Positions 49,909 to 63,867 are shown, counted from the stretch's first letter. The stretch: 64,000 nucleotides of DNA from Monosiga brevicollis MX1 (GCF_000002865.3 NW_001865047.1:277694-341693), one strand, 5' to 3'. Numbers and translations: made by a program. Notes: generated by a model not told the origin, from the letters alone.

Positions 49909-50417
49909 AATGTAACATACGGGCCCCCCGCCCCCCGCTTTTTTTTTTTGGCTTTTGTTGCGATCCGCGATCCTCAAACCCCAGAGGAAGTTGCACAGCA
50001 CCAAGACAAGAAGATCAAAAGACAATCAATTTGACGTTGTCATGTGGGTATGCGTGGTCCTCATTCTCATAAATGCCCCGATGAAGACGAGACAACCTTG
50101 AACCAGACCCAACACTTTAGCATGGAGTCATGATCTCACGAGCACGCAAAAGCGAGATGAAAGAGAAAGGAAAAAAAAAAGAGAGAGAGAGAGAGAGAAA
50201 CTAAACGAATCGACTGCAAGAATATACAGGGAGGCACGGCGGTAGTTGAGGAAGGAAAAACAAAACAAAAGTCAAGGAGCTTTGAACAACTGCGCCTCAC
50301 AAAACAAACCAAGCCTGAGACGAACAGACAGAGAAGCACACCAGACAGAGAAGCACACAAGCCAAAGGAGACAGAAGAGAAACGCGACAAAACGTTGAGT
50401 GCGATTTCTCGTGTTTC
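49909..50417. other. Convergent intergenic region
   Basis: It lies between the ends of CDC16 and myosin VII. It contains short C and T runs (49925-49950) and a GA tract (50180-50200), with no gene visible. Confidence 0.6.
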
Positions 50418-53400
50418 CTACTGGCGAACAGATGGCTTGCGCTTCTTGTTCTTGTTCATGGTCGCAAGCATGAGCGAGATGTAAGAGGTCAAAAGGTCAT
50501 CCATCTTGTAGCCAAGAGTCGTCTCGCACAGCAGCTTCGACCCGCGCACCAGGTTACCGATGGCCATGTGGAAATATGTGCCACCAGAACTCCAGTTTGA
50601 GATTTTGGTAAAAGGGTAGGTGTCGATAATTTCCTTGTTCTTCGGGTTGATCAAGTTCACGCCGGCCTTGTTGATGGCAATGAGCAGCTGCTGCGGATAC
50701 TTGGGCTCGGTGGTCTGCTTGACCTCGAAAAAGGCGCTGCCAAACGTCGGCCAGCGCTGGATAATCTTCAAAAAGGAGATCTTGGCGTCATCGCGGCTCT
50801 TACCCGAGTGCTTGTTAAAGGCCAGAACAATGGCCTTCTTCCACTCCTCCGGATTCATGGTTTGAATTAAATCAAAGGGCACGAGCTCGCGCAGGAACTG
50901 CGGGATGGAGCCAAACTCCTTCTTGTCGTCGCCAAAGCGGACACGGTATTGGAGGGCGGCTAGCTGCACCGCCTCCTCCTTAGTGCACTTGTGGTAGCCT
51001 CGCAACAGCTTGGGCAGCTCCTGATGGTAATGGAACATGCAATCGGCGCGCGGATCCTGCCCCACCACCGTGGTTGACCACAGTTTCTTCAGAAAGAGGA
51101 CTGAGTAGGTGAGCGTGGGGTTGACCATCTGATCCTTGGGCGCGGTGCCTTGCTTTGTCTTCTTCAGCCACTCGGTCAGATGACGAACAAAGTCAAAGAA
51201 GAAGTCACCCTCGGGCACACTGATCACCTTGTCCGCAATCTTGACGAAGAGCGAGAAACCCTCGGTCGTCTGTAGACCAAGTTTTTCCCCGATGCTGGCA
51301 CAAAAGTCCTTGGCACGCGTGGACGACTCCACTTCAAACGAGAGGTTGGAATCGTCAGGGAAGTATACCTTGTGGTTGATGGTCACTTTCTTGTTCTGAA
51401 TGACCTCCACTTCGACAATGTGCGGCGGGTACTTGCGGGGGCCGTTGCGGATGGCCTTGGCCACGCGAGATTGGCATTCCTGCGCCAGAGGATGACGCGA
51501 GGCCTTGGACCGCAGGAAGGCAGTCACCTCCTTTTGCAGAAGATTCGAGCAGGGGAAACAACCAGTGCACAGCCAAAGGAGCTCCCAGCCACGCTCTTCG
51601 GAGATGCGTGTCTTGTTGTCTGTGAGCTGCTTGATGAGCTGGACGTACACCTCGTCGCGCAGCATTTCATGGGCTAGGGGCGCCTCAAAGATGACATCAG
51701 TCAGCTCGGTGCTGATGCGCGCCTTCTTGGACGGGTAGTCACCCATGTACTTCATGATGGCCTGGAAAATTTGCACGGCCTTCACGCTAAGCTCTTCGTG
51801 GGCACAAACCTTCTTGAGCAACGGTTGCTTCAAGACCTCACGCGAGTAGCTCCAAGGGTTGGACGAGGCACCGCCCTTGCGCGATCGGCGACTCAACGTG
51901 CGCGTCAAGGACTTTTTGGACGGGGCACGGAAGTGTTCGAGAGCAAACTGCTCCAGCGAGTACGCCTCGCCCTCATCTTCGTCGTCAATCTGCAAAGCGT
52001 CCACCAGAGCATCGGCAGCCGCATCGCTGTTGTCCGAGAAGAGGGCCAGTACCTCTTGCGGGGGCTTGATGACCGTGGGCAGGACGTAGACGCAGTTGGC
52101 TGGGAAGTCGCCCTCCTCGCCCGTGCGGTCACAGCGGCCAAAGCACCAGCCCGAGTGCATGACGGCATGGCCATCATCATTGTCCAGGCAAATCAAATCG
52201 CCCTTCTTGAAGCTCAGGAAGGAGGAACCTTCCCCAGGGGCCGAGTAGTCTTGCATGGCCACCACAAACTTGGAGCGATGGCGCAAGCCTTCGAGGAACC
52301 CAAGCACGAGATCCCGAATGTCTTCGCCATTGGTCGAGGTGAAAGTGTACTCATCGCCCTTGATGGTGGTGATGGTGAAACTCTGACCCGAGGACTTGCC
52401 CGTGCGGCTGCTCGAGACGTTGGTGATCTCCGGATAGGAGCATTCAAGCAAGACATGCTCCTGGTCATCCACAATGTAGACGCCGGTCCAGTTGACGGCA
52501 ATGATCACGTCATTCTTGGGCAGTGAGGGGCCAGAGAATTTGTAGGCCTCATAGAAGCGAGAGAAGAGAAGCGGCCACTCGGTACGAGCAAAGTCGACCA
52601 CTTGTTCCTTGACCTTCTGTGCCGGCCACGAGTGTTTGGTGTATTCGCCCTTGGCGTGGCACTTTTCAATCTTGGGCGCCCACTTGTCGGCGGAGCGCGA
52701 CTGCAGAGCTGTGTCTGGAATGTACGAGGGCACGAGGCGCAGCAGGCGCTCCGAGTCCATGTTGGGGCCGTACTCGACGTAAAACTGCTTGGCCGCGATC
52801 TCAGCAAGCTGGTCCTCCTTTTCGCAGCGGTACTCGCCAAACTTGATGCCACGCACCACCTGTTGATAAATGAGGTTGGTACCAACGGCATCGTCGGCCG
52901 GGTTGTGCCAGGGCGCAAAGATCTCCTTGCGGAAGAAAAGGCGCCAAGGCGCATTGCGTTCCTGGGCACCCTGCTCCTTGGCGTACTGTTCGCACTGGGA
53001 GATGGCGTCCATGACATGGTCACCGCCACTGCCCAGGGATGAGACCTTATCAAAGAGGGCAATGTAGAGGCTGAACCCAAACTTGTCCTTGAGACCAATC
53101 TTCTCAGCGAGCTGATCACAAAGCTCCGAAGCCGTGGTGGCCGAGTCGGCCAGAAGTGTCTTGGTGTTGCCATCCATGAAGGTGATGGGCAGCATCAAGG
53201 GCTTCTTGCTCTTGGTTGCCTGCAGCTCGAGCCAGCTCGGGGGCTGGTGGCGGGTGCCGTTGAGCTGCGTGCGCTTGAGGCGCTCCTCGCAGTAAGGGGC
53301 GTAGCCTGGGGGACCCTCGCTGATGAAGCAGCGGAGGTACTTCACAAACTTGTCCGAGGGCGCAAAGCAGCCAATGCAAAGAGAGAGCAGGATCCAGCCA

Positions 53401-56400
53401 CGGGCGTGGCTCGACTTGCTGGGGTTTTGGGTGAGCTGCTTGCAAATTTGGCAGTAGATCTCGTCACGCAGCTCGGGGCGCAGGATGCCGTGGCCAATGA
53501 TAAAGTGCAGCTTTTCCAAGTTAGTGGTGGGGCGGTTCTGAAGCGGCATGACGGCATCGGGCTTGTAACCCTCGCCCTGCGCCGCCTCGCCGTTCTCCTC
53601 CTGCTGGGCGCGCATGCGCTCCGTCTCGTACTGCTCTTGCATTTCGCGGCTCATCTTGGACTTCTTGCGCAGCGTCATGCTGGCCAACTTGCGGCGAATC
53701 GACTTTTCGCGCTTGTCTTCCTCGGGTGCACCACCAGCAGCAGCGCCGGCTGGAGTAGCAGCGCCGGCCATTTCAATGTTGGCGGCCATCTCTTGAGCGT
53801 CGGCCTCGCTCATGTTGATGCTCTTGCGCGAAAACTTGCGTCCAAGCGTCTTGTACATACGGCCCATAACGGACTGGCTTTGGTCGCTGGCCTCGTTGGC
53901 CTGGACGTACTTGGGCTCGGGCATGTCTCCCATGAAGCGAAGGATGGTAATCCAGACGGAGAGCGCAGCTTGCTGGTCAGAGGGCGAGGTCAGGTTGAGC
54001 AAGGGCTGCTTGAGGGGGCGGCGGATGTAAAAGGCGTTTGTGTTGCCCTGGAAGTAGGTGGAGGCAAACTTGGTGAACTTGAAGGACGAGATGTCCTCGT
54101 CCATATCGGGGATGACGCGCGAGTCGCCGAAACCAAAGCCGTCGTCGTCGCCCTGGCCTTGCGGCAGGTCAGCAAATCCCATGGGCCCATCACCCTTGGC
54201 ACCTTCTTCCTCGTCCACAAAGCCAAACATCTCGTCAACCAAGGCAGAGTCGTTGACTTCCTGGTTCTCGCGCTTGGCGCGGTCGGCCTCGGCCTGCTCA
54301 ATTTCCTGGCGCTTTGCTTCGGCCTCACGGTGCTTGCGCTCCTTCTCCTCCTGGATCTTGCGCATGGCCTCTTGCTTTTGACGCTCAGCCTCCTCTTGTT
54401 GGAGACCGGCCTTGATGGCATCTTGGCGGGCGCGCTCAGCACGGTATTCGTCCTGCAGGAATTTGGTGCGCTGGATGTCGAGTACCATGCGGAAGACAGC
54501 CTGGAGTCGCGAGACGGCATCGACGATGCCAGTAAAGGTGCGGCGGGCCACAAAGCCGCGCACATACATTTGAAGGCCAGCCATGCGGGTGCGGAGGGCC
54601 GTAAAATCTTGGCTCAGCTTGCGAGCCTTGATCATGGCCTGGAGGCGGCCAAAGCCGGTACGCATGGCTTTGAGACGCTCGGTGGCCAGGTAGGTGCGGA
54701 GTGCAGCCTGAATGGTCACCATAGAGGACTTCATATTGATGAAACGCTCACGTGCAAAGGCACCGCGAAGCATGCGCTGGAGGACCACGGCCTTGCTGGT
54801 GAAGACGCGTTCACGGGCATTTTCGAGCTCTTGATCGTGGTGGTCCTTGAAGAAGATCTTGGTAGTACCCATCTGCCAGTCGGCGTTCTCAGCGGGACCC
54901 AGAACGCTGGCAGCGAGCTTCTCCGAGGAGGCACGGTCGTCGCCACCAGGCGGGGGCACTGAGGGGTCGAGAAGGCGGTAGCGACGCACGAACGCCTCAA
55001 AGAGATGACGAATCGGGTAGCCGGCGCGGCGGATGCGAATTGTCTCCATCATACCCGAGTAACGGAGCTGGCGCGTGCAAAGCAAGCGATCAAACTCGTT
55101 GGGGCGCTTGTTCTCATTGGGCTTGATGCAACGGACGAAGAAGGGGTTGCAGGCACCGAGGGTCTTCATGAGGGCATCGAGGGAGCGCTTGAACTGGCCA
55201 GCCAAGGTAGCCTTCTTGGCGCGCGTCTCGCTGCCGGCCTTGGCTTCTTGGGCAAAGAGGTCGACCAGGAACTCGTTGGGGGACATGACAATGTTCTGGA
55301 GGAGATCGTTGCTAAAGGTGTCACGGTTCTTCTCCAAAAAGCCGTTGGACAGGTAAAAGACCTGGCCGGCAAAGTGTTGGATACCAAAGTTGGGATCCTG
55401 ACGCGAGCGGGGCTTGACGTAGAGGTCGTTCGACTCGTGATTGCTGTGCAGCTTGGTCAGGAGGGACTCGTCCGTACCCTTGGGAAACTTTGATTCCTCA
55501 TCGACCAGAGCCAGAATGTTCATGGGCTTTTCGGCAATCATATCCAGGACGGGCTGGTTGTCCGTAAACTCAATCTTGGACCAGTTGATAGACTCCTTGT
55601 CGTACTCGAGCTGCTCGAGCTTGAAAATGTGTTGGACGAAAAACTGCTGCAGGTTTTCATTGCAAAAGTTGATGCAAAGCTGCTCAAAGGAGTTGACACC
55701 AAAGTTTTCAAAGCCAAAGATGTCCAGGACGCCAATGCTGTAGCGGGCACCGCCGCTGCCCTCCTTGTAGATGGCGAGGTTGATCTTGTCGACGAGCCAG
55801 ATGAAAACACGGCCGTAGACCTGCTTGACAAAGGCGTCACGGACGTCGATTGCCTTTTCGACGCTGAGGGGCTTCTTGATGACCTCACCACGCGTGACCT
55901 GGGTGGCAATGGTAAGCGCCTCGGCGATGGGGTCCGAGTCTAGCTCCATAAGCTTGCAGGCGGCTTCGAGAGGCGTGGTGTCCACAATGTCCGAGCCTTC
56001 CATGTTGCTGATGGTGGTGGCATCGTATTCAAGATTGCCCAGATGGAGGAAGGAGGCCACAAGCTTGAAGACGTTGTCTTGGTCCTGGTCGGAGAAGCCC
56101 AGCACCTTCATGGCGCCGACGATGGAACCCCACTCTTCAACATCATCGACATTGGGCAGGACGGTGCAGTTGCCACCGGTAAGGTAGTTGTAGTCCTCAG
56201 CCTTGGTCAGCATGTAGCGCGACTTTTGCTCGGGCGTGGAACCGGCAATGAGCCGGTAAAAGACGTGGTAGTTGCGCTCGTTCTCGGCCTGAAACGACAG
56301 GCGAGACTTTTCAAGCAGGTACTGCTCGATGCGAGAGCCCTCAATGGCACCTAAAACGCGGAGAGGGCGGGGGTGAGCGACAGGCAGATGGGAAACTGAA

Positions 56401-57458
56401 ACAATGCCACTCACGGGCGCAAGGCGTGTAGCGGCGACAGGCAGCTGGGCATACCTTCGGCATCAAAATGCACGTCAATGTATTTGCCGAAACGAGATGA
56501 ATTGTCATTGCGGATGGTCTTGGCGTTGCCAAAGGCTTCGAGGATGGGGTTGGCCTCGAGAATCTGCTGTTCGATCCAAGAATGCTGGCCTGACACAGCA
56601 GCCAAGAACTGCAAGACAAGCTTGGTGGTCTCGGTCTTACCGGCACCCGACTCGCCCGAGATGACGCAGCACTGATTACGGCGCTCGCGACGCATCATGG
56701 TGTAGGAGGCATCGGCGATGGCGAAAATGTGGGGTGGCAGGTCGCCAATTTTCTGACCCTTGTACTTTTCAATGTGTTCCGCGTCATAAATGGGGAGGAG
56801 CTGGTAAGGGTTGACGGCCACGAGAATGGAGCCGGTGAAGGTGTACAGGTTGCAGCCATTTGGGTCGTTGTAGCGAATCTGCAAGTTGCGCAAGATGCCC
56901 GCCTCATGCAAATCACCCAGTTGAATCTGCAAATGGGTGTGCGACATGATGAGAGCGAGAATAATGTAGGCGCGTCACTGGCCGAGTCTGCAGGCACAGG
57001 GACTGTGCGAAACGCCTTTGGACGAACCATGTCCTCTACACCCTCGGCCGAGGTGGAGTGCATAATCTTCAGCTGCGTATCTGCCTTTTCGGTTGGAATC
57101 CAGACTTCCTGCACGAAAAAGATGAGTTTGAAAGCGGGGGTGAGAATGAGGGCGGCACGGGATGGCTGTGGCAAGGGGTTGCGAGACAAGGAAGAAGGGA
57201 GGCACGAACCTCATTGTCGTCCGTTTTGATGACAATCTGACCTTGATCAGCGGAAACGACGGCAGCACCAATGGGCAAGTCAAACTCGCCAGTGGCACCG
57301 CTGTCATACCAGACCAGATCGCCCTATCGGCCGAGTGTAGCACATTCATCAAAAAAGCTGATGAGACAGCAAGAAACAAAGGGGCGCGTGGCAGGCCACG
57401 GCAAAGGCACAAAGCAGATCCGCCCACCATCACGACTAACCTTGGCCACGACAACCAT
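50418..57458 (-). CDS. MYO7: Unconventional myosin VII (motor, IQ, MyTH4-FERM-SH3-MyTH4-FERM)
   Basis: About 2,200 residues, as in animal myosin VIIa. Exon 1 is short (ATG at 57458, MVVVAK); exon 2 gives [19 protein letters not shown]; then [16 protein letters not shown]...GVEDM. The motor has [12 protein letters not shown] (P-loop), [10 protein letters not shown] (switch I), [17 protein letters not shown] (switch II), and actin-binding [14 protein letters not shown]. Five IQ-like segments (about 54480-54760) are followed by a charged single-helix stretch, MyTH4 ([11 protein letters not shown]), FERM ([15 protein letters not shown]), SH3 ([15 protein letters not shown]), a second MyTH4 ([18 protein letters not shown]) and a second FERM ending [17 protein letters not shown] and [15 protein letters not shown]. 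The part 50418 to about 56350 is one uninterrupted exon, striking among intron-dense neighbours. In animals the protein tensions microvilli and stereocilia links; here the collar microvilli are the natural site by inference. Confidence 0.97.
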
Positions 57459-58266
57459 GGCGGCGGTTGCGATCAATGTCTAGCACGCGCCGCAAATGGC
57501 GGAGGCGCGCTCACGTCTACAGACTGGGGCGGGAGAGCCGGTCAAGACCAGCACAGGACGGGTCAACGTCCTGCCAAAGAAGAGAGCAGCGTGAGGAAGA
57601 AGATTCATTGGCCGCAAAAATAAAACAGGGCGGGAGGGGTGGTGTCTCAATGGAGATGGAAGGCGCTTGAGATACACAAACAGAGCCCAGAAATTCGATG
57701 AGCGCACCACAACCACAACAAAATGACAAGACGCGCGTTGAGTGGGCTGGGTAGACACGGCCAGGCGTGAGGTATTGACCCAGGGGTAAAAGTATCAATA
57801 CCGGATGCGATGCGCATTCAAAATATGCACTGCCACGTCCCGGAAGTCGGTCGCCGGACCAGTCACTGGCTGCCCTTTCGAAACTTCCACTCGAGTTCAC
57901 ATCAAGTCTTGAAGGGTGTGTAAAAGCAGCTCCAAGATCGCTCATCACCCCAAAGGCCACAACGACACGGTGCACACCCGTCCCCGACCCCATCCATCAC
58001 CGACAACTCACACGAATAGTCCCGCCTCTCGCCTCAGTGGCACTGCCATTCAGAGCGCGCCCCAGACCGAGATAGCGAGCAAGAGAGAGAGAGACAGAGA
58101 GAGGAAGAAGACGCATCCGCCCACCACACACACACACACACAGAGACAGCAGTGCGTCACTGACATACCTTTTGTTGTTGTTGGTCTTTTTGGTTCCTTT
58201 TTTTTTGCTTTTGAGCGAAAACCCAAAGCAAAAGGAAAAAATGAAGCAAAAAGGCTGACCAAAGTG

Positions 58267-58300
<34 letters not shown>

Positions 58301-58635
58301 ACTGTACAGTGTGTACAGCTTAGGAAAGAAAGCAGTCAAAGGATACTCATGGATTTGAATAGCTGGGGATGGAAAAATAAGAAAGTTCTTTTACAAATCA
58401 GATCTGAAAGCAATAAGTAAAATACTTTCTGGAACCGAGTCGATGCTTGCGCGCATGCATCATCACGAGCGCAGACGTCCGTCCGCTGCTGCTGCTGCTT
58501 TTAAGACAACAAAAACAAAACGATACACCAACCAGTCATGAATGTCCTTACCACAGCCACCAGCCAGCCAAGGGGCCGTTGTTCCATTGTTCGACGAGCG
58601 CTTGGAGCACTTCTGTTCGAGTCAAACTCGGCACC
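57459..58635. other. Divergent intergenic between myosin VII and the FN3-GRX gene
   Basis: 1,177 bases with no supported exon. It contains a GA tract (58084-58105, CT toward myosin VII), two CA tracts (about 58128-58142 and 58267-58297), a T run near 58198 and a short CTG repeat near 58489. It probably holds the promoters of both genes. Confidence 0.55.
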
Positions 58636-61600
58636 ATGGCCCGGGTTCTGCCCACGGCGCAAGCATTGCACGCCGAGGCTGTCAGCAGCACGGCCATTCG
58701 CTTGAGCTGGCAAAGTCCCGATGTGTCTTTGTCCTCAAAATATGTCCTGCGTTACTCCTATCGAATTTTTCGTCGGCGCCAGGTGCACACCCACTGCCGG
58801 CACCCCCCTCCCCCCCCGTGGACTGGTTGCCTCCCGTGACCGGCTTTGCACAGCTCATTCGACTCATGGCTAGGGCGCCCCCGAGTTTGCGCTGGCTTAC
58901 ACCCAGGACGATGTGTATCACGACCATGTCGTGCAGGGACTTCGTGCTTACACTACCTATGAATTTTACGTCCAAACATTCACCAACCAGCTGGGCGTGG
59001 CTGCCGATGATGCCCAGTGGCCCTGCACACCGACTGTCACAGCTCAAACCAAGGCCGCAGTGCGTCCCTCGCCCTCGCTGTACCCCAGACGCGCTCGCGC
59101 TCAAGCATCTCTCTGCGCCCGATGCTTCCCTCCTTTTCGTCGCCCTATCTGTACACCCACACACTTGCCCAATCCGCACCATAGGTACCCTCGGCCTCGC
59201 CGACGCAGCTGCGCTTCCTCGTCGTAGACATGCACCACCTTGAAATCGCTTGGCAGCCTCCGCCACACCATCATCAGGACTCACTTGAAGGCTACAAGTA
59301 CGGGATGCATCCATGAAGCCAAAGACTTGCTTGCGTTTACGCACATCGGCGTGCTCCTCGTTCGCAGGTACCCTCTCATCTGATTCTCGCTTCACATGCG
59401 CAGATTGTTTATGGATGTGCAGGATAGTGAGGAATTTACTGAGATCAATTTGCCGGCCTCACAAACCTTGTACACTGCCAATCACTTGCGGCCCGGGACA
59501 ACCTACCGCTTTCAAGGTATTTATCCCAGTTCTCAAGAGAACACGCGCAATCGAAGCACGACTACGAGCGGCCTTGTCTCACGACGCAGTGCTCGCTGGC
59601 TCCCATCATAGTCCTTGCCTTCAACGCGGCTGGTGAAGGCCCCACTGGACCCATCATCAGCAAGCGAACACGCCTACCTCGTAGTCAGAGCTTTACCAGT
59701 GGTCAGTGGCTGTGACAGCCTTGATGACACGGTGTCCTGTACACTGGGCACACCGGCTCCCTTTTCTCACACACTGGATCCCATGCCACTCATGGACAGG
59801 CCAGCAAGATGATTGGTCCCTGGATCCCGATCACGTAGAGGGCAGCGAAGTTGTACAGAACCAGGTGGGCTTGTTGGCGATGTCTGTCAACCGAGTCAAA
59901 CGCCCGCGACACTCACCTGACCCTGTGCGTCTGAAAGAAACCACCCAGCCCTCCCCCATCGTCACGCCCTCAGCCAAAAGGTAAGATGGTCACCCCCACC
60001 TTTGCTTTCCAGCCGTCTCTCATCCTCAAACTTGTATCGCATGCTTCATTTTTTGTACCCCACACCACGATCGGCAGCGCTCGGCGTGAGCCACAGCACC
60101 AAAGGCAGCTTTGTTCTTGCGCACCCCGTGTCGGTACGCCAGATAGACCAGCAGCTCTGGCTGGATCCCTGTCGTCTTGATGTTCACAGTTTTGCTCCAA
60201 TTTTTTTCTGGCAGACTCAAACCAAATCGGTTCCGGCCAAGCCGGCCTCGAGTCAAGAAAGCCCCAACCAACGCGTGGCCCCACCTCGTCGACGCCTCAA
60301 TGATGCTTGGGTTGTGCCGACCGTGGCAAAAGCTCAAGCTAATTGCGTGGGCCCGGCCAAACCCTCTGCGGATGTGGGATTGACGCCAGCTACACCGACA
60401 CCCATGTAAGCCCAACACACTGGCCAGTTTATGGGCTGCTCACTTTTTGTTCAAGCAAGCATACATTCACATGTTCCTCATGGCCACATTCCGCCAGGTT
60501 GCAAACCCAAACATCTTTTTCCATTTTGCCTGGTGCTGCCAAGGCCGCCACGCTGTCCCGTGCGTACGTTTCAAGATTGGGCAATCTTTTTTTCTTCTTG
60601 TGCCTCTTTTTTTTCTTGTGCTACTGTCAGTCTGCCACGAGATGACCCAAGTTATGTCTGCACAGGGTGATTAAGCCTGCGCATTCGGAGCGCTCCCCGC
60701 CGAGTGATTTGCCGCGGCGGCGGCTCGTCGATCCTTCAAGCGTCCTGCGAAGCAATGCCAGCAGCAATCAAGGCAGCTTGGAGAGGATCGAGGGTGAGAG
60801 TATCTGGAGAGCCGTCCGCGTGCCGGGTCGTATGGGTTTGTGGATCGACTCAAATGTGACATCGTTACCTCTGCAACTGAACCTTGTCGGCAGTGGGGGC
60901 CGGTGTTAGCCGTGGTATTCCGCTCAGAGGCAGTGTTGATAGCCCGCCCGTGACACCGACTGTGAGTTGTTGGCGCCTGAGAGTGTTTTTGGTCATGTGG
61001 ACCCCTGGTTTCCTCACCCTGCGCTGTGGTAGAACGTGGGTGCCGTGCAAGCCCAACCAGCCGACGCAGCATCAGAGCAAGCCCAGCCCCATCCAGCGCT
61101 TACCCAGTATGCCGCTGTTTCTTTGCTCCTCTTTCTCTCTTTTGACAAAATATCGTTTGCCACCGAGGTCCAAGACTTGCTGATGAAATTTGTGGGCTAG
61201 GCAGCACAGGCCCCATCCGGCCCCCCTGACACCCAGTCAACCGAATAACTTTGCACACGGTAAGCTGCAGCGTCACCGTGGGGCTGTGTTGAGGCCGGTT
61301 ATATGCCGCCAAACAACTTCGAGGGAGGTGGCCCGAAGAGGGGGCCTCTTGGGACATTAAACTAAGCTGTAACTGATTGGGGGTAGATGACACGGAGATG
61401 ATGCTCGCAACCCTGGGCAACGGCAAGGCGACGATCCGAGGCAAACGTCATGCGGTGCGCAAGACTTTGGAGCGCATCAATTCCGTACGCCAGGCACGAC
61501 AGCAGGACGACCTGAGTCGGGTCTTCGACGACGAAGTCCAAAACCAACGCATCGTCATCTACACCACCAGTACAACTGCCATTCGAGAGACACACATCCA

Positions 61601-62317
61601 CTGCGAAGCTGTTAAAGCCGTATGATTTGAGCGGGGTTGTGCCACGCGTTGTTCTGTCCCTCGGCTAACCTCATGCGTGCAATGATTCTCTTTTTAGTTA
61701 TTCTACCGTCTCAGGCTTAAAGTGACTCTCAAGAATATAGCCATGGACAAGCAGGTTTGCACCGTCCGCCTTGTTGCCTGTGCGTGTGTATGTGTGACGA
61801 TCAAACCTCTCGTCACGCTGCCGTCTTGACACTCAGGCATGCCCCTTTCTGTATTGCACGGCGTAGGCGGCCGACGAACTACGTCGGCGTGCCCCCGGTG
61901 CCAAGCCACCGCAAGTGTTTGTGGCTGGCACGCATTTTGGCGATTGGGAGCAGGTGGAACGCATGGCCGAGCAAGGTACCTTGCAGCGCCAATTGCAGGG
62001 CTACGCCGAGCGGCCACTGGAGGACTGCAGAACGTGTGGCGGCGAGGGTTACGTCCTCTGCACTTGGTAGGAGCAAGCGGGCAATTTGAGTTGGAATCAA
62101 CGGGAACACGATGATCGCAACGCATGGCATTCACGGCGGTTGCGTGACCCATAGGTGTCAAGGGACAAAGCGCTCGTTACGACACGGTTTTGCACACGAC
62201 ACAAAGTCGAGTTCCCTCAAATGCACTGCATGCAATGAGCTCGCCCTTCAGGTCCGCCAGGCTTGGTTGCAATGCCCCCAGGGAATTTCGCCTGCCTCAC
62301 ACAAGGCTTTCTGGTGA
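58636..62317 (+). CDS. Fibronectin type III protein with GRXCR-type glutaredoxin-like C-terminus
   Basis: The ATG at 58636 (ACCATGG) opens a multi-exon gene. Exons to about 59690 form two FN3 domains: ALHAEAVSSTAIRLSWQSP, VVQGLRAYTTYEFYVQTFTN; then LRFLVVDMHHLEIAWQPPP, LYTANHLRPGTTYRFQ and VLAFNAAGEGPTGP. A long low-complexity linker follows (about 59800-61100). The C-terminal exons are QRIVIYTTSTTAIRETHIHC (61550), YRLRLKVTLKNIAMDKQ, PPQVFVAGTHFGDWEQVER, LEDCRTCGGEGYVLCTW and, after an intron, CQGTKRSLRHGFAHD...SLKCTACNELALQ. That is the glutaredoxin-like fold plus Cys-rich zinc module of animal GRXCR1/2, also lacking the CPYC redox site. No stop is obvious between the two halves, but they could be two genes. 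The stop at 62315-62317 assumes no further intron. Confidence 0.65.
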
Positions 62318-62519
62318 TTCGGCTCTCGTAGCGTTGCCCAGACTGTTAGCTCCCAAGAGGTTGCGTGTTACTTCATGATAGGCTGGCTTATCCCGAATCA
62401 ACTTTATTTGACTGAGCTTTTCTCCCACTGCCTAAGTGGCCCCTGATTGTCGCAACTCGAGTATCGGGCATGTCCCGTAACTTTTGGGCATGGAGCCAGA
62501 GATGATCAAGGAAAATATT

Positions 62520-62535
62520 GGTGTTTAAGAACACC
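62520..62535 (-). terminator. Histone 3'-end stem-loop of H3
   Basis: Read on the minus strand: GGTGTT CTTA AACACC, a 6-bp stem with a 4-base loop, preceded by AAAACCC, about 90 bases after the H3 stop. This fits the stem-loop bound by SLBP in replication-dependent histone mRNAs. Confidence 0.88.
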
Positions 62536-62624
62536 GGGTTTTAGTGTAAAGGTGAGGAAGGGCAATGTCGTCCCTTTCCCCAAGGCGAGAAAGATTATAT
62601 GGAAAAAAAAGGGAAAAGGCCAAT

Positions 62625-63504
<880 letters not shown>

Positions 63505-63867
63505 ATGCCTCCCAAGGCTTCCAAGAAGGGCGAGAAGAAGGCCGGCAAGGCCAAGGCCGTCGGCGAGAAGGGTCGCAAGAAGCGCCGCAAGGAGTCTTAC
63601 TCCATCTACATCTTCAAGGTCCTGAAGCAGGTGCACTCCGATACCGGTGTCTCCTCCAAGGCCATGTCCATCCTCAACTCGTTCGTCAACGACCTCTTTG
63701 AGCGCATTGCCAACGAGTCGTCCCGTCTGGCCAAGTACAACGGCAAGTCCACCATCTCGTCCCGCGAGATCCAGACCGCCGTCCGCCTCTTGCTCCCCGG
63801 TGAGCTGGCCAAGCACGCCGTCTCTGAGGGCACCAAGGCCGTCACCAAGTACACCAGCAGCAAGTAA
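63505..63867 (+). CDS. H2B: Histone H2B
   Basis: A single intronless exon of 120 codons. After a Lys-rich tail ([19 protein letters not shown]) come the histone-fold landmarks [56 protein letters not shown] and the C-terminal [17 protein letters not shown], whose [10 protein letters not shown] contains the conserved monoubiquitination Lys. The start ATCATGCC follows CCAACATC. A stem-loop lies 91 bases after the stop, the same distance as for H3. The gene pairs head-to-head with H3. Confidence 0.98.
   Translation: MPPKASKKGEKKAGKAKAVGEKGRKKRRKESYSIYIFKVLKQVHSDTGVSSKAMSILNSFVNDLFERIANESSRLAKYNGKSTISSREIQTAVRLLLPGELAKHAVSEGTKAVTKYTSSK

Noticed and set aside
53247-54962. Plus-strand open frame of 571 codons
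   Set aside because: It is antisense to the myosin VII coding exon. Its Leu/Ala/Gly-rich, low-complexity composition is what the reverse of a GC-rich reading frame gives.
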